Of a DNA stretch of 24,040 bases, positions 7,030 through 14,875 are shown one piece after another. The stretch lies in the NCBI GenBank assembly GCA_964477195.1, contig CAYZCX010000012.1, positions 1 to 24,040 on the forward strand, written 5' to 3'. Numbering within the stretch: the first letter of the stretch is position 1; every line of letters starts with the position of its first letter. A program made the translations under genes and the position numbers. Source of the DNA: JALRBM01 sp964477195 (lineage in GTDB: Bacteria; Patescibacteriota; Saccharimonadia; Saccharimonadales; Saccharimonadaceae). The notes beneath the pieces are model-generated. The model ran no database searches and was not told where the DNA came from. It was given only the letters and a program-made list of their open reading frames with translations.

Positions 7030-7675
7030 TATCTGTCGCGAGCGTAAGATCACGAATATAGTAACTACTGTCAGATTTGGCGAGATCTTTTACGAGCAAG
7101 GCGAGGTCCCTTGGACGCATAGCCTTATCATCTGAACCATGGGTGGCAATAGAATCTGGGTAAATATTCGTCACTTTCACACCAGACGTACGTTCCTTTT
7201 GTACAGTTTGAAAAAAGTACTTTACGGCCGCTTTTGACGCGCCGTAAGCTGCGTTTTTCTTTTGAGGGCCATGGGCAGCCATAGAAATCACATTAATAAT
7301 CCTGGCCTGATTCGCCGCGTCCATAAGAGTACGAGTCATATAGACCGCCGGAAAGTAATTCATGTTCATCTGATTCGCATAGTCCACTAACGCAATATCA
7401 TTCCAGCCGCCCTGTACATATCCGCCGGCGTTATTTATAAGTACGATATCTTTGAGCGGACGGGCATCCCTCATAGCTTGCCAAAATCGTGAGCACTCCT
7501 CCGCAATACTTGCGTCAAACTGGTAGTACTCGGCTATATCCGGAAATTCCCAAGTGCATGCCGAACGTCCTGTACCAACGACATTCCAGTCTTGAGAATC
7601 AGCAAAGGTTTTCGCAAGCTCAAGTCCCAGCCCACGATTTGCCCCGGTGATGACAACCGTTTTCTTTTCATTCAT
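7016..7675 (-). CDS. Short-chain dehydrogenase/reductase (SDR)
   Basis: This 219-aa Rossmann protein shows the classical SDR motifs: the NAD(P)-binding TGANRGLG at 10-17, NNAG at 81-84, catalytic Ser in VISMAAHG (about S131) and YGASK at 144-148 with catalytic Tyr and Lys. TGR near 35-37 after the second strand suggests NADP(H) preference, which is inference. It is slightly shorter than the usual 240-260 residues, with a reduced C-terminal substrate loop, so the substrate is unknown. A TATACT box ends only 6 nt before the ATG, predicting a leaderless transcript; no Shine-Dalgarno is available in that case. The divergent DUF2277 gene starts 35 bp away. The end of the gene carries the promoter of the GC-rich block. 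Confidence 0.93.
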   Translation of the reverse strand: MNEKKTVVITGANRGLGLELAKTFADSQDWNVVGTGRSACTWEFPDIAEYYQFDASIAEECSRFWQAMRDARPLKDIVLINNAGGYVQGGWNDIALVDYANQMNMNYFPAVYMTRTLMDAANQARIINVISMAAHGPQKKNAAYGASKAAVKYFFQTVQKERTSGVKVTNIYPDSIATHGSDDKAMRPRDLALLVKDLAKSDSSYYIRDLTLATDIDFN

Positions 7676-7681
7676 ACTCTT

Positions 7682-7689
7682 AGTATACT
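7682..7689. promoter_or_regulatory. Palindromic divergent -10 (TAGTATACTA)
   Basis: TAGTATACTA (7681-7690) reads as TATACT on both strands. The plus-strand box (7684-7689) sits 21 nt before the DUF2277 ATG with GAAGGAG between them. The minus-strand box (7682-7687) ends 6 nt before the dehydrogenase ATG. Neither has a good -35, so confidence is moderate. Confidence 0.45.
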
Positions 7690-7710
7690 ACTGGTGAAGG
7701 AGAAAATTAT

Positions 7711-7989
7711 ATGTGTCGTAATATTAAACCATTGTTTAACTATGATCCGCCAGCTACTGACGAGGAGATACGGGATGCCGCCACGCAACTTGTGCGGAAG
7801 GTGTCAGGGTTTCCGAAGCCTTCTCATGTCAACGAAGAAATCTTCGAACAATCAATTATCGATATCTCTAAAGCCATCCGTCGACTTGTCGATTCACTTT
7901 CGACCACAGCAGAGCCGCGCAACAGGGAAGAGGAGGCCGTGAAAGCCCACGAAAGAGCCCTAAAGCGATTCGGAACACAGGTAAGCTAA
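7711..7989 (+). CDS. DUF2277 family protein
   Basis: The 92-aa product matches the DUF2277 pattern seen across bacteria: MCRNIKPLFNYDPPATDEEIRDAA at the start, the central QLVRKVSGFPKPS, and a C-terminal helix ending AHERALKRFG. The family is small, soluble, mostly helical and of unknown biochemical function. The ATG has a GAAGGAG site 8 nt upstream. It is transcribed alone, divergently from the dehydrogenase, and converges on the alpha/beta hydrolase with only 2 bp between the two stops. The family assignment is by pattern recall, not by search. Confidence 0.88.
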   Translation: MCRNIKPLFNYDPPATDEEIRDAATQLVRKVSGFPKPSHVNEEIFEQSIIDISKAIRRLVDSLSTTAEPRNREEEAVKAHERALKRFGTQVS

Positions 7990-7991
7990 AG

Positions 7992-9146
7992 CTATCGCCC
8001 GAGAATGCGAAATGTGTTAAGGCCCAGGCTACGCTGGAGCTTTTCTTGGCGCTGCACCCTGATTGACTCAATACTTCGTCGATACATTTCACCGTAGGGC
8101 GCGCCCTTTATTGCAATATCTGCATGCGCAGTATCACGACTTGTCAGGTAGATATACGGCGCGTCTCGCTCACGACACATATCACTGTACTTCTTTTGAG
8201 AGCTCTTCTGATCGACTACCGTATCACGGTCTGGATCATCTGCGCCTAGGTAAGCGAAGGCTGTTTCTCCTAGAGTATCTTTTTTGGACTGAACGTTATG
8301 CGTCATCATAAATAAATAGAGATCCAGGACAAGAGGATTCGGACAAGATTTGCTATAATCTTGCGCAAGCGCTTCTTTCAGACACACCAAAACATCTTTG
8401 TCGCCATCGTGCAGACGCTTTATAAATTCCGTGGTGGTTCGCATGCCAGGCCCTCCGCTAAGCCCTAATGTATCGAGTGCCCACGAGACATTTTCGAGCA
8501 CTTGTTTTATAAAATCTTGGGGCAATTCTTTTGCATCACTCGGATCCGCAGGACTGCTATCGGCAACAACCAGGTCAACTTCCTTAATTCTACTCGCGAG
8601 TTCGGTTGAGATAAGTCCGCCTAGGCTACTTCCGACAAGTGTCAGCGAAGTAATGCCATGACTCTTTATATATTCACGTGTCTGCGCCTCAAGAGTATCA
8701 ATAGAAAATCGATCACTTGCATGCGTCAATCCAAGCACCTCTCCATTGCAAGCAGCTTCTTTGGCAATCGCTTCTGCTGCAGGCACACCGCTAAGAACAT
8801 TAAATCCGGGGATAAAGAGAGTTGCCTTATCTGCAACGGCGGGAGATTGTGCTGGAGCAACGTGTTCCAACGCCATTTTCACCGGCGGGTTGACTATTTC
8901 GCCGGTCATCGTGTCCAGTCGGACAGTTTCCATAGCTCCTCCAAGGGCCAATGTCGAATAGACAGCTGTTTTCCTGACAATGCCCAAGAAGCTTCGGCGA
9001 GAATAAAGGGCCTCGCTATGCTCTTCGTCTTGATGATACGAAAGGGTATCTCGAGGACGCACGCTGGCTAGATCCGCTGGATCAGTCGGGTGCGGGTAGG
9101 TGTGATCTTGTTCGAAATTTTCGGAGCGTGAGAGAAGCTCGGCCAT
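7992..9146 (-). CDS. Alpha/beta hydrolase with twin-arginine-like N-terminus
   Basis: The 384-aa protein has a serine-hydrolase core. LFIPGFNVLSG near 110-120 is the oxyanion-loop strand, VGSSLGG at 171-177 is the nucleophile elbow with S174, a likely acid is in LGADDPD, and a candidate catalytic His is in DTAHADI. Substrate is unknown. Before the core comes an unusual 48-residue charged leader, then SRRSFLG with RR at 50-51 and a weakly hydrophobic stretch (VYSTLALGGAM), which fits a Tat signal or a membrane anchor. Whether this genome encodes Tat translocase cannot be seen here. A TTGACC-17-TATAAT promoter with a leader of about 31 nt precedes the ATG. Its stop converges on DUF2277. Confidence 0.88.
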   Translation of the reverse strand: MAELLSRSENFEQDHTYPHPTDPADLASVRPRDTLSYHQDEEHSEALYSRRSFLGIVRKTAVYSTLALGGAMETVRLDTMTGEIVNPPVKMALEHVAPAQSPAVADKATLFIPGFNVLSGVPAAEAIAKEAACNGEVLGLTHASDRFSIDTLEAQTREYIKSHGITSLTLVGSSLGGLISTELASRIKEVDLVVADSSPADPSDAKELPQDFIKQVLENVSWALDTLGLSGGPGMRTTTEFIKRLHDGDKDVLVCLKEALAQDYSKSCPNPLVLDLYLFMMTHNVQSKKDTLGETAFAYLGADDPDRDTVVDQKSSQKKYSDMCRERDAPYIYLTSRDTAHADIAIKGAPYGEMYRRSIESIRVQRQEKLQRSLGLNTFRILGR

Positions 9147-9184
9147 ACAGTCTCGTAGTATTTAATAAAAAGTTAATATTTTTT

Positions 9185-9213
9185 ATTATAATACTTTTAG
9201 GCAATGCGGTCAA
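9185..9213 (-). promoter_or_regulatory. Promoter of the alpha/beta hydrolase
   Basis: On the minus strand TTGACC (9213-9208), 17 nt, TATAAT (9190-9185). Predicted start near 9178, giving a leader of about 31 nt, AT-rich, before the ATG at 9146. Confidence 0.78.
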
Positions 9214-9220
9214 GTGAGCG

Positions 9221-9679
9221 TCAGAGTCTGTCTTCGGCGCGAATAAATTTCACTTCCATCCATTTTGCCCACGTGTCACCATCACGTTTTTCCCATGATA
9301 TGTCGATCGCACTTTTATCATAGGCAGGAGTCATGACCGCGCGCTGCGTTTCCCCTGAAAGTGTCCATATGCCATCCTCATCGACACGCGCCTCCATGGT
9401 AGTGTAGTTTCCCTGGTTGTCGAATGAGCGCATTGGATAGCTTTTGCTCTGAGGATCAAAAGGACCGATCATCTCGAGTGCATCTACTTTATCATTGCCA
9501 AAATACGCATCAAGCTCATGCTTAAGAAAAAATCCGCCCGGAAGCCATGTGTACTCAGTTGTTCCTGTGAATTTCAGTGCGGGTTCGTTGCTCTTGGGGC
9601 TAGTCTTACCGTCTATAGTCCATTTACCGGCAAATACATTGAGTATTTCTTGTTCGGGGGAAGATATATTGTTTTGCAT
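9221..9679 (-). CDS. DUF1579-like protein
   Basis: With the chosen start the protein has 152 aa. The pattern FAGKWTIDGK, then TEYTWLPGGFFLKHEL, IGPFDPQSKSY, and a C-terminal ISWEKRDGDTWAKWMEVKF, is a small beta-barrel typical of DUF1579. These are often described as predicted to be of unknown function, sometimes compared with lipocalin-like or heme-binding barrels. I chose ATG 9679 (MQNNISSPEQ) because AAGGAG lies 6-7 nt upstream; the frame is open for 31 further codons to 9772 but without a comparable site. It is divergent from a Crp/Fnr regulator, with a 16-bp palindrome between them, so the regulator may control it. No signal peptide is visible. Confidence 0.8.
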   Translation of the reverse strand: MQNNISSPEQEILNVFAGKWTIDGKTSPKSNEPALKFTGTTEYTWLPGGFFLKHELDAYFGNDKVDALEMIGPFDPQSKSYPMRSFDNQGNYTTMEARVDEDGIWTLSGETQRAVMTPAYDKSAIDISWEKRDGDTWAKWMEVKFIRAEDRL

Positions 9680-9780
9680 GTTTAACTCCTTATTTTCTAT
9701 CCTTATATTCATGATCTGTGTCCGAGATGACGAAGCCGGTGTCTTTTTTACATAGACGGTTTTGGGATACATGGGTTCTC

Positions 9781-9796
9781 TTCCATTATAATGGAA
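9781..9796. promoter_or_regulatory. 16-bp perfect palindrome with divergent -10 boxes
   Basis: TTCCATTATAATGGAA is its own reverse complement and holds TATAAT on both strands (plus 9787-9792, minus 9785-9790). It lies between the DUF1579-like gene and the Crp/Fnr gene, so it can serve as both a shared promoter core and an operator, possibly of the Crp/Fnr protein itself. It is not the usual FNR or CRP consensus. -35 boxes are weak on both sides. Confidence 0.5.
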
Positions 9797-9828
9797 TAAG
9801 CAGTTATGACTTAATTTAAGGAGTAACA

Positions 9829-10494
9829 GTGAATATTTTGCATCATTTTTTGAATAAATATAGCGTCGACCGATATGAAAAAGGCGAGGTTATACTCCAA
9901 CAAGACATCGAGCCATCATGCGCCCTAGTCGTAAAAAAGGGCGTCGTCAAAACATACAACTTGACGGCGCGTGGCGAGGAAAAACCTATTGGGTTCGCAA
10001 TAAAAAACGAGCTTTTCCCTTTGGGATGGGTTTTTAATAAGATCCGCAAGGCGCAGTACTATTACGAAGCCCTCAGTGACTGCGAGGTATACTCGATACC
10101 AAAGCAAGAGCTCGTGGCCTATCTTCGAGCTACTCCCGAGGCAATGCTTCATATTCTCAATCGATGCGTCTGGGAGACGGTAAGTAAGCAAATGCGTATT
10201 AATGCGCTGGGGCAGTCAAAGGCGTCGGACAAGGTACTTCATACGATGCATTACCTGGCACTGTGCTTTGGGCATGACATACAAAAAGATCTCGTGGAGA
10301 TTCCTCTTCCCCTGACACAGCAAGACGTTGCGAATTTTACAGGCCTTACACGAGAAACAATAAGCGTAGAACTAAAAAAACTTGCTTCTCGAGAGGTTAT
10401 TTTTCTCCGGAACCGAAACTATGTCGTTTTAACAGATAGGTTAAACGATTTACTTGACGACGAATACGAACATCATCTTATTCGACAAATGTGA
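9829..10494 (+). CDS. Crp/Fnr family transcriptional regulator
   Basis: The 221-aa protein has an N-terminal cyclic-nucleotide-binding-type beta-roll at about 12-105 (YEKGEVILQQDIEPSCALVVKKG), a dimerisation helix at about 105-130, and a C-terminal winged helix with the HTH at about 162-185 (LTQQDVANFTGLTRETIS). Residues expected for tight cAMP binding are not evident, and there is no FNR-type N-terminal Cys cluster, so the effector is unknown. The start is GTG at 9829 with AAGGAG 6 nt upstream. It is divergent from the DUF1579-like gene across a perfect palindrome, suggesting autoregulation. The downstream GT2 gene lies 81 bp away behind a separate inverted repeat and could also be a target. 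Confidence 0.92.
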   Translation: MNILHHFLNKYSVDRYEKGEVILQQDIEPSCALVVKKGVVKTYNLTARGEEKPIGFAIKNELFPLGWVFNKIRKAQYYYEALSDCEVYSIPKQELVAYLRATPEAMLHILNRCVWETVSKQMRINALGQSKASDKVLHTMHYLALCFGHDIQKDLVEIPLPLTQQDVANFTGLTRETISVELKKLASREVIFLRNRNYVVLTDRLNDLLDDEYEHHLIRQM

Positions 10495-10520
10495 AATAAT
10501 TCATATTTTTGCCTTTTTTC

Positions 10521-10559
10521 TATGTGCTAAGCTGCCTCACGGTACAAACGTAGCACATA
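10521..10559 (+). promoter_or_regulatory. Inverted repeat straddling the GT2 promoter
   Basis: TATGTGCTA (10521-10529) and TAGCACATA (10551-10559) are perfect 9-bp arms 21 nt apart. The left arm overlaps a possible extended -10, TGC-TAAGCT (10525-10533); the right arm is in the leader, just before the AAGGAG site of the GT2 gene. It could be a split operator with half-sites three helical turns apart, or an mRNA hairpin. Confidence 0.45.
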
Positions 10560-10575
10560 TGTAAAAAGGAGATAG

Positions 10576-12072
10576 ATGAAAAAATCAGCATCGTTATATG
10601 TGATCATTATTCTATGTTGGCTCGGGCTTACCGCACTCACCCTTGTCCCGTTCATAGACGCCATTCGAAGTTCGGAAGATCACGGTACACTGGTTCTCGC
10701 GCTTGTTAGCCTCAGTACTGCGTTTATCGTGTACTTTTGGCTAAACGGTATGAAGGACCTCATATACACCGCCTACTACTTCATAAGACGGCGAAAGTTT
10801 GAATTGCCGGCCGACGGAGAGTGGCGATCAAAGTATGGTAATACCGCGGACAAGAAAGTCACTGCGGTTTACTGTACTTACAATGACTTCAATCAAGAAA
10901 GTCTGGCTGCCTGTATGCATCAGGACTATCCAAATACATCCTATGTCATTTTGGATGACTCGACTGATCCTGCATACAAAGAGCAGATCGATTCATTCGC
11001 CGAAGAAAAGGGAATCGAAGTCATCCGGCGCAAAGACAACGAAGGATTCAAGGCAGGTAATCTCAATAACTACCTGAAGACAGCAGATTTTGACTATTTC
11101 GTCATCCTGGATAGTGATGAGGTGATTCCGTCAAATTTCATCACACGAAGCCTAGACTACTTTGCCCACTATTCAAATGCGGGAATCGTGCAGGCAAACC
11201 ATGTTGCCACACGTAATCGCAATAAATTTATGAAGCTTTTCGCGATTGGTGTCGACTCGCATTGGCCAACATACCAGACGGTTAAACATCATCACGGCTT
11301 TCTTTCGCTGCTTGGTCATGGTGCCACGATTAGCCGCGAATGCTATGAAGCTGCAGGTGGGTTTCCGCACCTTGTCGCAGAAGATTTATGTATGAGTATC
11401 GAAGCGCGTAATAAAGGATTTTATGTTGCGTTCGCCCCCGATATTGTTTGTGAAGAAGAATATCCTATTAGTTATCTCGCGTTTAAGAAGCGTCACTCAA
11501 AATGGACCCAAGGGAACATGGAATTCATAAAGAAATACACATGGCGTATCTTTAAATCAAAAATGACTTGGTTTGAAAAGCTGGATATCATCCTGTTCAC
11601 TTACAGCCTGCCGCTGTCCGCCTTTTTCGCACTCTACATCGTCATTAATGTCATTTTACTGCCGCTGCTTCACTATAAGGTAGAGTACCCTGTATGGCTG
11701 CTCGTTCCGACTATTATGTTCCTTATAGCTCCCATGCTCAATGATGTGATATTTTATGGAAAAAAGGTTCGACCACACCGTTTGGCATGGTATTTGCTTC
11801 ATACGATTTTGCTCTACGGATCGATGCTATTTACGAGTCTTCGTGCATCAATCAAGTCGGCATTCGGAAAGTCGATCTTCCTTGTGACGCCCAAAGATCA
11901 CAATCATTTATCTAAGCCCGAAGCATTTCGCGCAAACACAGGAGAAATCGCATTCGGCATAGGGATTTTGGTTATCGCGTTCATATTCAACCAGACAATT
12001 CTCTCGACGATTATTATTGCAATCCCTGCACTTTTCAGCGTCTATCTCGCACTTATGGCAAATAGGGAATAG
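10576..12072 (+). CDS. Membrane GT2 glycosyltransferase (cellulose/hyaluronan synthase-like)
   Basis: This 498-aa processive-type glycosyltransferase has two N-terminal membrane segments (about 6-26 and 38-56) and a cytoplasmic GT-A domain at about 90-325. Its motifs are ILDDS (D127-D128), LDSDE (179-182, metal-binding DxD), AED (268-270, catalytic base) and RHSKWTQGN (306-314) in place of the canonical QxxRW. Four or five C-terminal membrane segments follow from about 335. Such enzymes polymerise and export a beta-linked polysaccharide; product identity is not visible. The ATG has AAGGAG 6 nt upstream. It stands alone on the plus strand, with an inverted repeat over its promoter, and converges on the ABC permease gene with a 4-bp gap. 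The variant QxxRW motif keeps the Trp. Confidence 0.92.
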   Translation: MKKSASLYVIIILCWLGLTALTLVPFIDAIRSSEDHGTLVLALVSLSTAFIVYFWLNGMKDLIYTAYYFIRRRKFELPADGEWRSKYGNTADKKVTAVYCTYNDFNQESLAACMHQDYPNTSYVILDDSTDPAYKEQIDSFAEEKGIEVIRRKDNEGFKAGNLNNYLKTADFDYFVILDSDEVIPSNFITRSLDYFAHYSNAGIVQANHVATRNRNKFMKLFAIGVDSHWPTYQTVKHHHGFLSLLGHGATISRECYEAAGGFPHLVAEDLCMSIEARNKGFYVAFAPDIVCEEEYPISYLAFKKRHSKWTQGNMEFIKKYTWRIFKSKMTWFEKLDIILFTYSLPLSAFFALYIVINVILLPLLHYKVEYPVWLLVPTIMFLIAPMLNDVIFYGKKVRPHRLAWYLLHTILLYGSMLFTSLRASIKSAFGKSIFLVTPKDHNHLSKPEAFRANTGEIAFGIGILVIAFIFNQTILSTIIIAIPALFSVYLALMANRE

Positions 12073-12076
12073 CTAT

Positions 12077-13417
12077 CTACTGACCATTGCTGAGGGCCGC
12101 CGACGGATCTGACCGGGCGGCCCTTCTTGATGGATAAAATCCAGCCAAGACACTGAACACGATAGTAAGTATGATGGTGCCTGCAAATAACCAGGCCGGG
12201 ATCATTGCTATATTCGTAATAGCTAAGCCTTGATTTTTGAGCAAAGAATTGACATATTCATTCACGTAATTACTCACGATGAGACCTAGAAGCGCACCCA
12301 GCGCTCCGCCAACAAACCCGAGAATAGCTGCTTGAAGGAGGAAAAGACGCACAATAGTCTTTCGCCGGGCGCCAATAGCGCGCCACACTCCCACAGTATA
12401 GCGCTGTTCGGACACTGCCATAAGCATCGTATTTGCGACACCAAGTGCTGCGGCAATAACAGCGATAACGGCGACTGATCCTAAGATAACCCACATCATC
12501 AGAGAGAATTGCTGTACTTGCTCTACCTGTGCCAGAACGGAGATTTCGCCATATCCCAGCTCTTGGATTTTTTTTGCGACCGCTTTGACGTACTGAGATT
12601 GGTCGACGGTCACCCGAATAGTCGTGTACCCGTCTTTTTCGAGCTGATCCAGTGTTTTAAGACCGGCGCGTTCATTATATTGTGCCGTGCGGATTTGTCG
12701 CGCCCAGCCAAGTGGGATAAGCAGACTATTCTGGTCAGGTCCATCGTCGGTCACTCCTACAATAGTCGCATCGATGGCTGTCTCGGACTGGTTAAATGCA
12801 TCAATTGTTGGCTGCGTAGCGGTTGCCGGGGGTATAGTTGATCCCTCACCACGGTAGCCTTTTTGGGTAGTGAGACTGAGAGCCTTGCCGACAAGAGCAT
12901 TCGGATCCGCGTAACCCAAATCTTTTGCATAAGCACTCCCTATAATGACGACGTTTTTTGCATCATTATTCGCAAACTTTTGACCAGCCCTTAAACGAAG
13001 AGGGGAATCAAAAGGAAGTCCTTCTGCCTGAGCGACAAATTGCTTGCTATTTCCTTCGATTGAAAAACGATTCAATTCCCATATATGTGCACGCGGCGAA
13101 GCTGAAGCAATGTGATCAACATGTAATAACTGCGCCACCGTTTCGTCGGTGAGTTTTGTTGCCGCATCGTTTACTTCTTGGACATTTCCAAATGGGCTGA
13201 GCGTGCTACTACTCTGATTTGGGGTCACCGTGATAAGCGAGAGGGAATCATCCGAGCCGAATTGGCGAGTAATAGCATCTCGGCCGCCCAGGCTAATCGC
13301 TGCCATGGTGATCAAAATAACCGAACTGATCGCAAGTGCGATGATCGTAAGAGTTGAACGAACCTTTTGGCGTCGAAGGTCTTTTGAGGCAACCGTTATA
13401 TAATCTCGTATTCTCAT
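12077..13417 (-). CDS. ABC transporter permease, MacB/FtsX type
   Basis: The 446-aa protein has the MacB-like order: cytoplasmic N-terminus, one membrane helix at about 22-45 (LTIIALAISSVILITMAAISL), a large extracytoplasmic domain at about 46-300, and three C-terminal helices forming the FtsX domain (about 305-440). The sequence before the last helices, MLMAVSEQRYTVGVWRAIGARRKTI, contains the conserved GVWRAIGA motif of FtsX-domain permeases. It starts inside the stop of the ATPase gene (ATGA overlap at 13414-13417), so the two form one transporter. This class acts as mechanotransmitters or exporters of peptides, lipoproteins or antibiotics in the envelope; the substrate is unknown. No periplasmic adaptor (MacA-like) gene is adjacent. 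Confidence 0.92.
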   Translation of the reverse strand: MRIRDYITVASKDLRRQKVRSTLTIIALAISSVILITMAAISLGGRDAITRQFGSDDSLSLITVTPNQSSSTLSPFGNVQEVNDAATKLTDETVAQLLHVDHIASASPRAHIWELNRFSIEGNSKQFVAQAEGLPFDSPLRLRAGQKFANNDAKNVVIIGSAYAKDLGYADPNALVGKALSLTTQKGYRGEGSTIPPATATQPTIDAFNQSETAIDATIVGVTDDGPDQNSLLIPLGWARQIRTAQYNERAGLKTLDQLEKDGYTTIRVTVDQSQYVKAVAKKIQELGYGEISVLAQVEQVQQFSLMMWVILGSVAVIAVIAAALGVANTMLMAVSEQRYTVGVWRAIGARRKTIVRLFLLQAAILGFVGGALGALLGLIVSNYVNEYVNSLLKNQGLAITNIAMIPAWLFAGTIILTIVFSVLAGFYPSRRAARSDPSAALSNGQ

Positions 13418-14112
13418 CGATGCTCCTCTTTTTCGATGCGCCCATCGCGAATATGGATTATTCTCCTGGCGCGCTTTGCCAGAGCGAGATCATGTGTCAC
13501 CATGAGTACCGTCACTCCTTGTTTTTTGTTGAGAAGTTCTAAAATGGCCATGATTTCATTTCCTCTCGTGGAGTCAAGGCTACCCGTAGGCTCATCGGCG
13601 ATAATAATATCGGGCTGCATAATCATCGCTCTGGCGATGCTGACGCGTTGGCGTTCACCGCCCGAGAGCGAATCGACTCGCTGGAACATCCTTTTGTCCA
13701 AGCCGACCGCCTTAAGGAGTCTTTTGGCACGTTCCTTTCGCGTATTCGCAGCAACTCCCGCAACAATCAGCGGCATTACAACATTTTCAAGTGCCGTATA
13801 GTAAGGGACGAGCCCAAAACTCTGAAAGACAAATCCTACTTTTTCATTTCGATACCCAGAAAGAGCTTTGTCGTTTCGTTTTTTTAGTACGATACCTTCG
13901 ACGCTTACTGTTCCCGTATCTGGCGTAATTAGTCCGCCAATAATGTGAGTTAACGTCGTCTTTCCAGAGCCCGAAGGACCAACGATCGCAAGCAACTCAC
14001 CTTTGACAATAGAAAGTGACACGTCATGAAGTGCCGTAACTTTTTCGTGTCCTTGGCGATATACCTTAGACACATTTTCTACCTGTAGCAAGGTGTCGTT
14101 TCGCAAAACCAT
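13414..14112 (-). CDS. ABC transporter ATP-binding protein, MacB/LolD type
   Basis: The 232-aa ATPase shows Walker A GPSGSGKT at 45-52, Q-loop in VFQSFGLVPYYTALENV (about 97-111), signature LSGGERQR at 149-156, Walker B IIIADEP at 169-175 with the D-loop GSLD, and the switch His in VTHD (H207). The length and the PYYTALENV pattern are typical of the LolD/MacB group that pairs with FtsX-type permeases. The permease follows with a 4-bp overlap. A TATACT box ends only 8 nt before the ATG, so the AAGGA in that gap might not be transcribed; a leaderless or nearly leaderless mRNA is possible. Alternatively it is read through from the GT2-deacetylase gene upstream. Confidence 0.94.
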   Translation of the reverse strand: MVLRNDTLLQVENVSKVYRQGHEKVTALHDVSLSIVKGELLAIVGPSGSGKTTLTHIIGGLITPDTGTVSVEGIVLKKRNDKALSGYRNEKVGFVFQSFGLVPYYTALENVVMPLIVAGVAANTRKERAKRLLKAVGLDKRMFQRVDSLSGGERQRVSIARAMIMQPDIIIADEPTGSLDSTRGNEIMAILELLNKKQGVTVLMVTHDLALAKRARRIIHIRDGRIEKEEHR

Positions 14113-14120
14113 ACTTCCTT

Positions 14121-14126
14121 AGTATA
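14121..14126 (-). promoter_or_regulatory. -10 box close to the ABC ATPase start
   Basis: TATACT on the minus strand (14126-14121) ends 8 nt before the ATG at 14112. No convincing -35 is present. If used, transcription begins 1-2 nt before the start codon. Confidence 0.35.
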
Positions 14127-14157
14127 ACCGATATCGCAAACACTCGCACGTTAAGAG

Positions 14158-14182
14158 AGGGGTGCGCCAAAAACACACCCCT
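14158..14182 (-). terminator. Hairpin after the broken deacetylase-GT2 gene
   Basis: AGGGGTG (14158-14164) pairs with CACCCCT (14176-14182) around 11 nt, 10 bp beyond the stop of the GT2 C-terminal frame. No T run follows on the minus strand, so it may be a weak terminator between this gene and the ABC operon. Confidence 0.45.
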
Positions 14183-14191
14183 GTCCTTTAT

Positions 14192-14875
14192 CTATGCATT
14201 CTGCAACACCACACTGTTCGTTCGCACCGGTCTATACCATCCAACCGCCTTTCCGCGCAAAATCTTCAAAAACGATGCATACAAAAGATATGTGCGCAGT
14301 GGTTCATAAATCAAGCGATAAATAGGGACAACCAGCAGGTGCCAGGCACGCTCCTTTGCCATGCAAATAGCTACGATTGAAATCACCATGTGAACAGCAG
14401 CAACAAACCCTGCAAACAGCGCAATACTCTCCCAATTTCCGGCAGCCAAACTAAGCATGGCGGTCAGGTAGGTAAGGGGCATAAAAACAAGCGGAACGAC
14501 AACCGAAAGCAACGCATACGGCATCACAACCATGCCAAGCCACCCATGACGCGGTCGGAACATCATATTGCGACGCTTCCAATACACTTGAATATTACCG
14601 AATGTCCACCTCAGGCGTTGTTTCGCGAGCGAGCCGACAGTCATCGGCGCTTCGGTCCATGCAATAGCATCGTTATCCTGGGCGACTTTATACCCAAGAC
14701 TTTGAATAGCTAGTGTCAGATCACAATCCTCTGCAAGCGTATCAGTTGGCCACCCACCTACGCGCACAACCGCTGCCTTTAGCCATGCCGAACACGCTCC
14801 AGGCGCAATCATGACAGCCCCAAGAAGCCCTTCAGCCATACGCGCACAACCGCTGCCTTTAGCCATGCCGAACAC
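14192..14875 (-). CDS. C-terminal part of the NodB-GT2 fusion, separated by frameshift
   Basis: This frame encodes the second half of a GT2 domain and its membrane region: GGWPTDTLAEDCDLTLA (AED motif), the product-channel motif QRLRW, then three or four hydrophobic segments from about residue 115 of this frame. It continues exactly where the frame at 14809-16560 would go if one copy of the 80-bp repeat were absent. Its nominal ATG at 14875 lies inside the repeat, has no convincing ribosome site and encodes an artificial start (MFGMAKGSGCA). It is therefore best read as a fragment, not an independent gene. Without the duplication the whole gene from 16560 to 14192 would be 2289 nt, exactly 763 codons including stop. 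Confidence 0.8.
   Translation of the reverse strand: MFGMAKGSGCARMAEGLLGAVMIAPGACSAWLKAAVVRVGGWPTDTLAEDCDLTLAIQSLGYKVAQDNDAIAWTEAPMTVGSLAKQRLRWTFGNIQVYWKRRNMMFRPRHGWLGMVVMPYALLSVVVPLVFMPLTYLTAMLSLAAGNWESIALFAGFVAAVHMVISIVAICMAKERAWHLLVVPIYRLIYEPLRTYLLYASFLKILRGKAVGWYRPVRTNSVVLQNA

Noticed and set aside
6643..7135. Long plus-strand frames across the GC-rich block (113 and 157 aa)
   Set aside because: They are antisense shadows of the 260-aa gene produced by high GC, low in complexity and without ribosome sites.
14837..14875. Independent start for the GT2 C-terminal fragment
   Set aside because: The start codons lie in the repeated unit without a convincing ribosome site and the fragment begins mid-domain.
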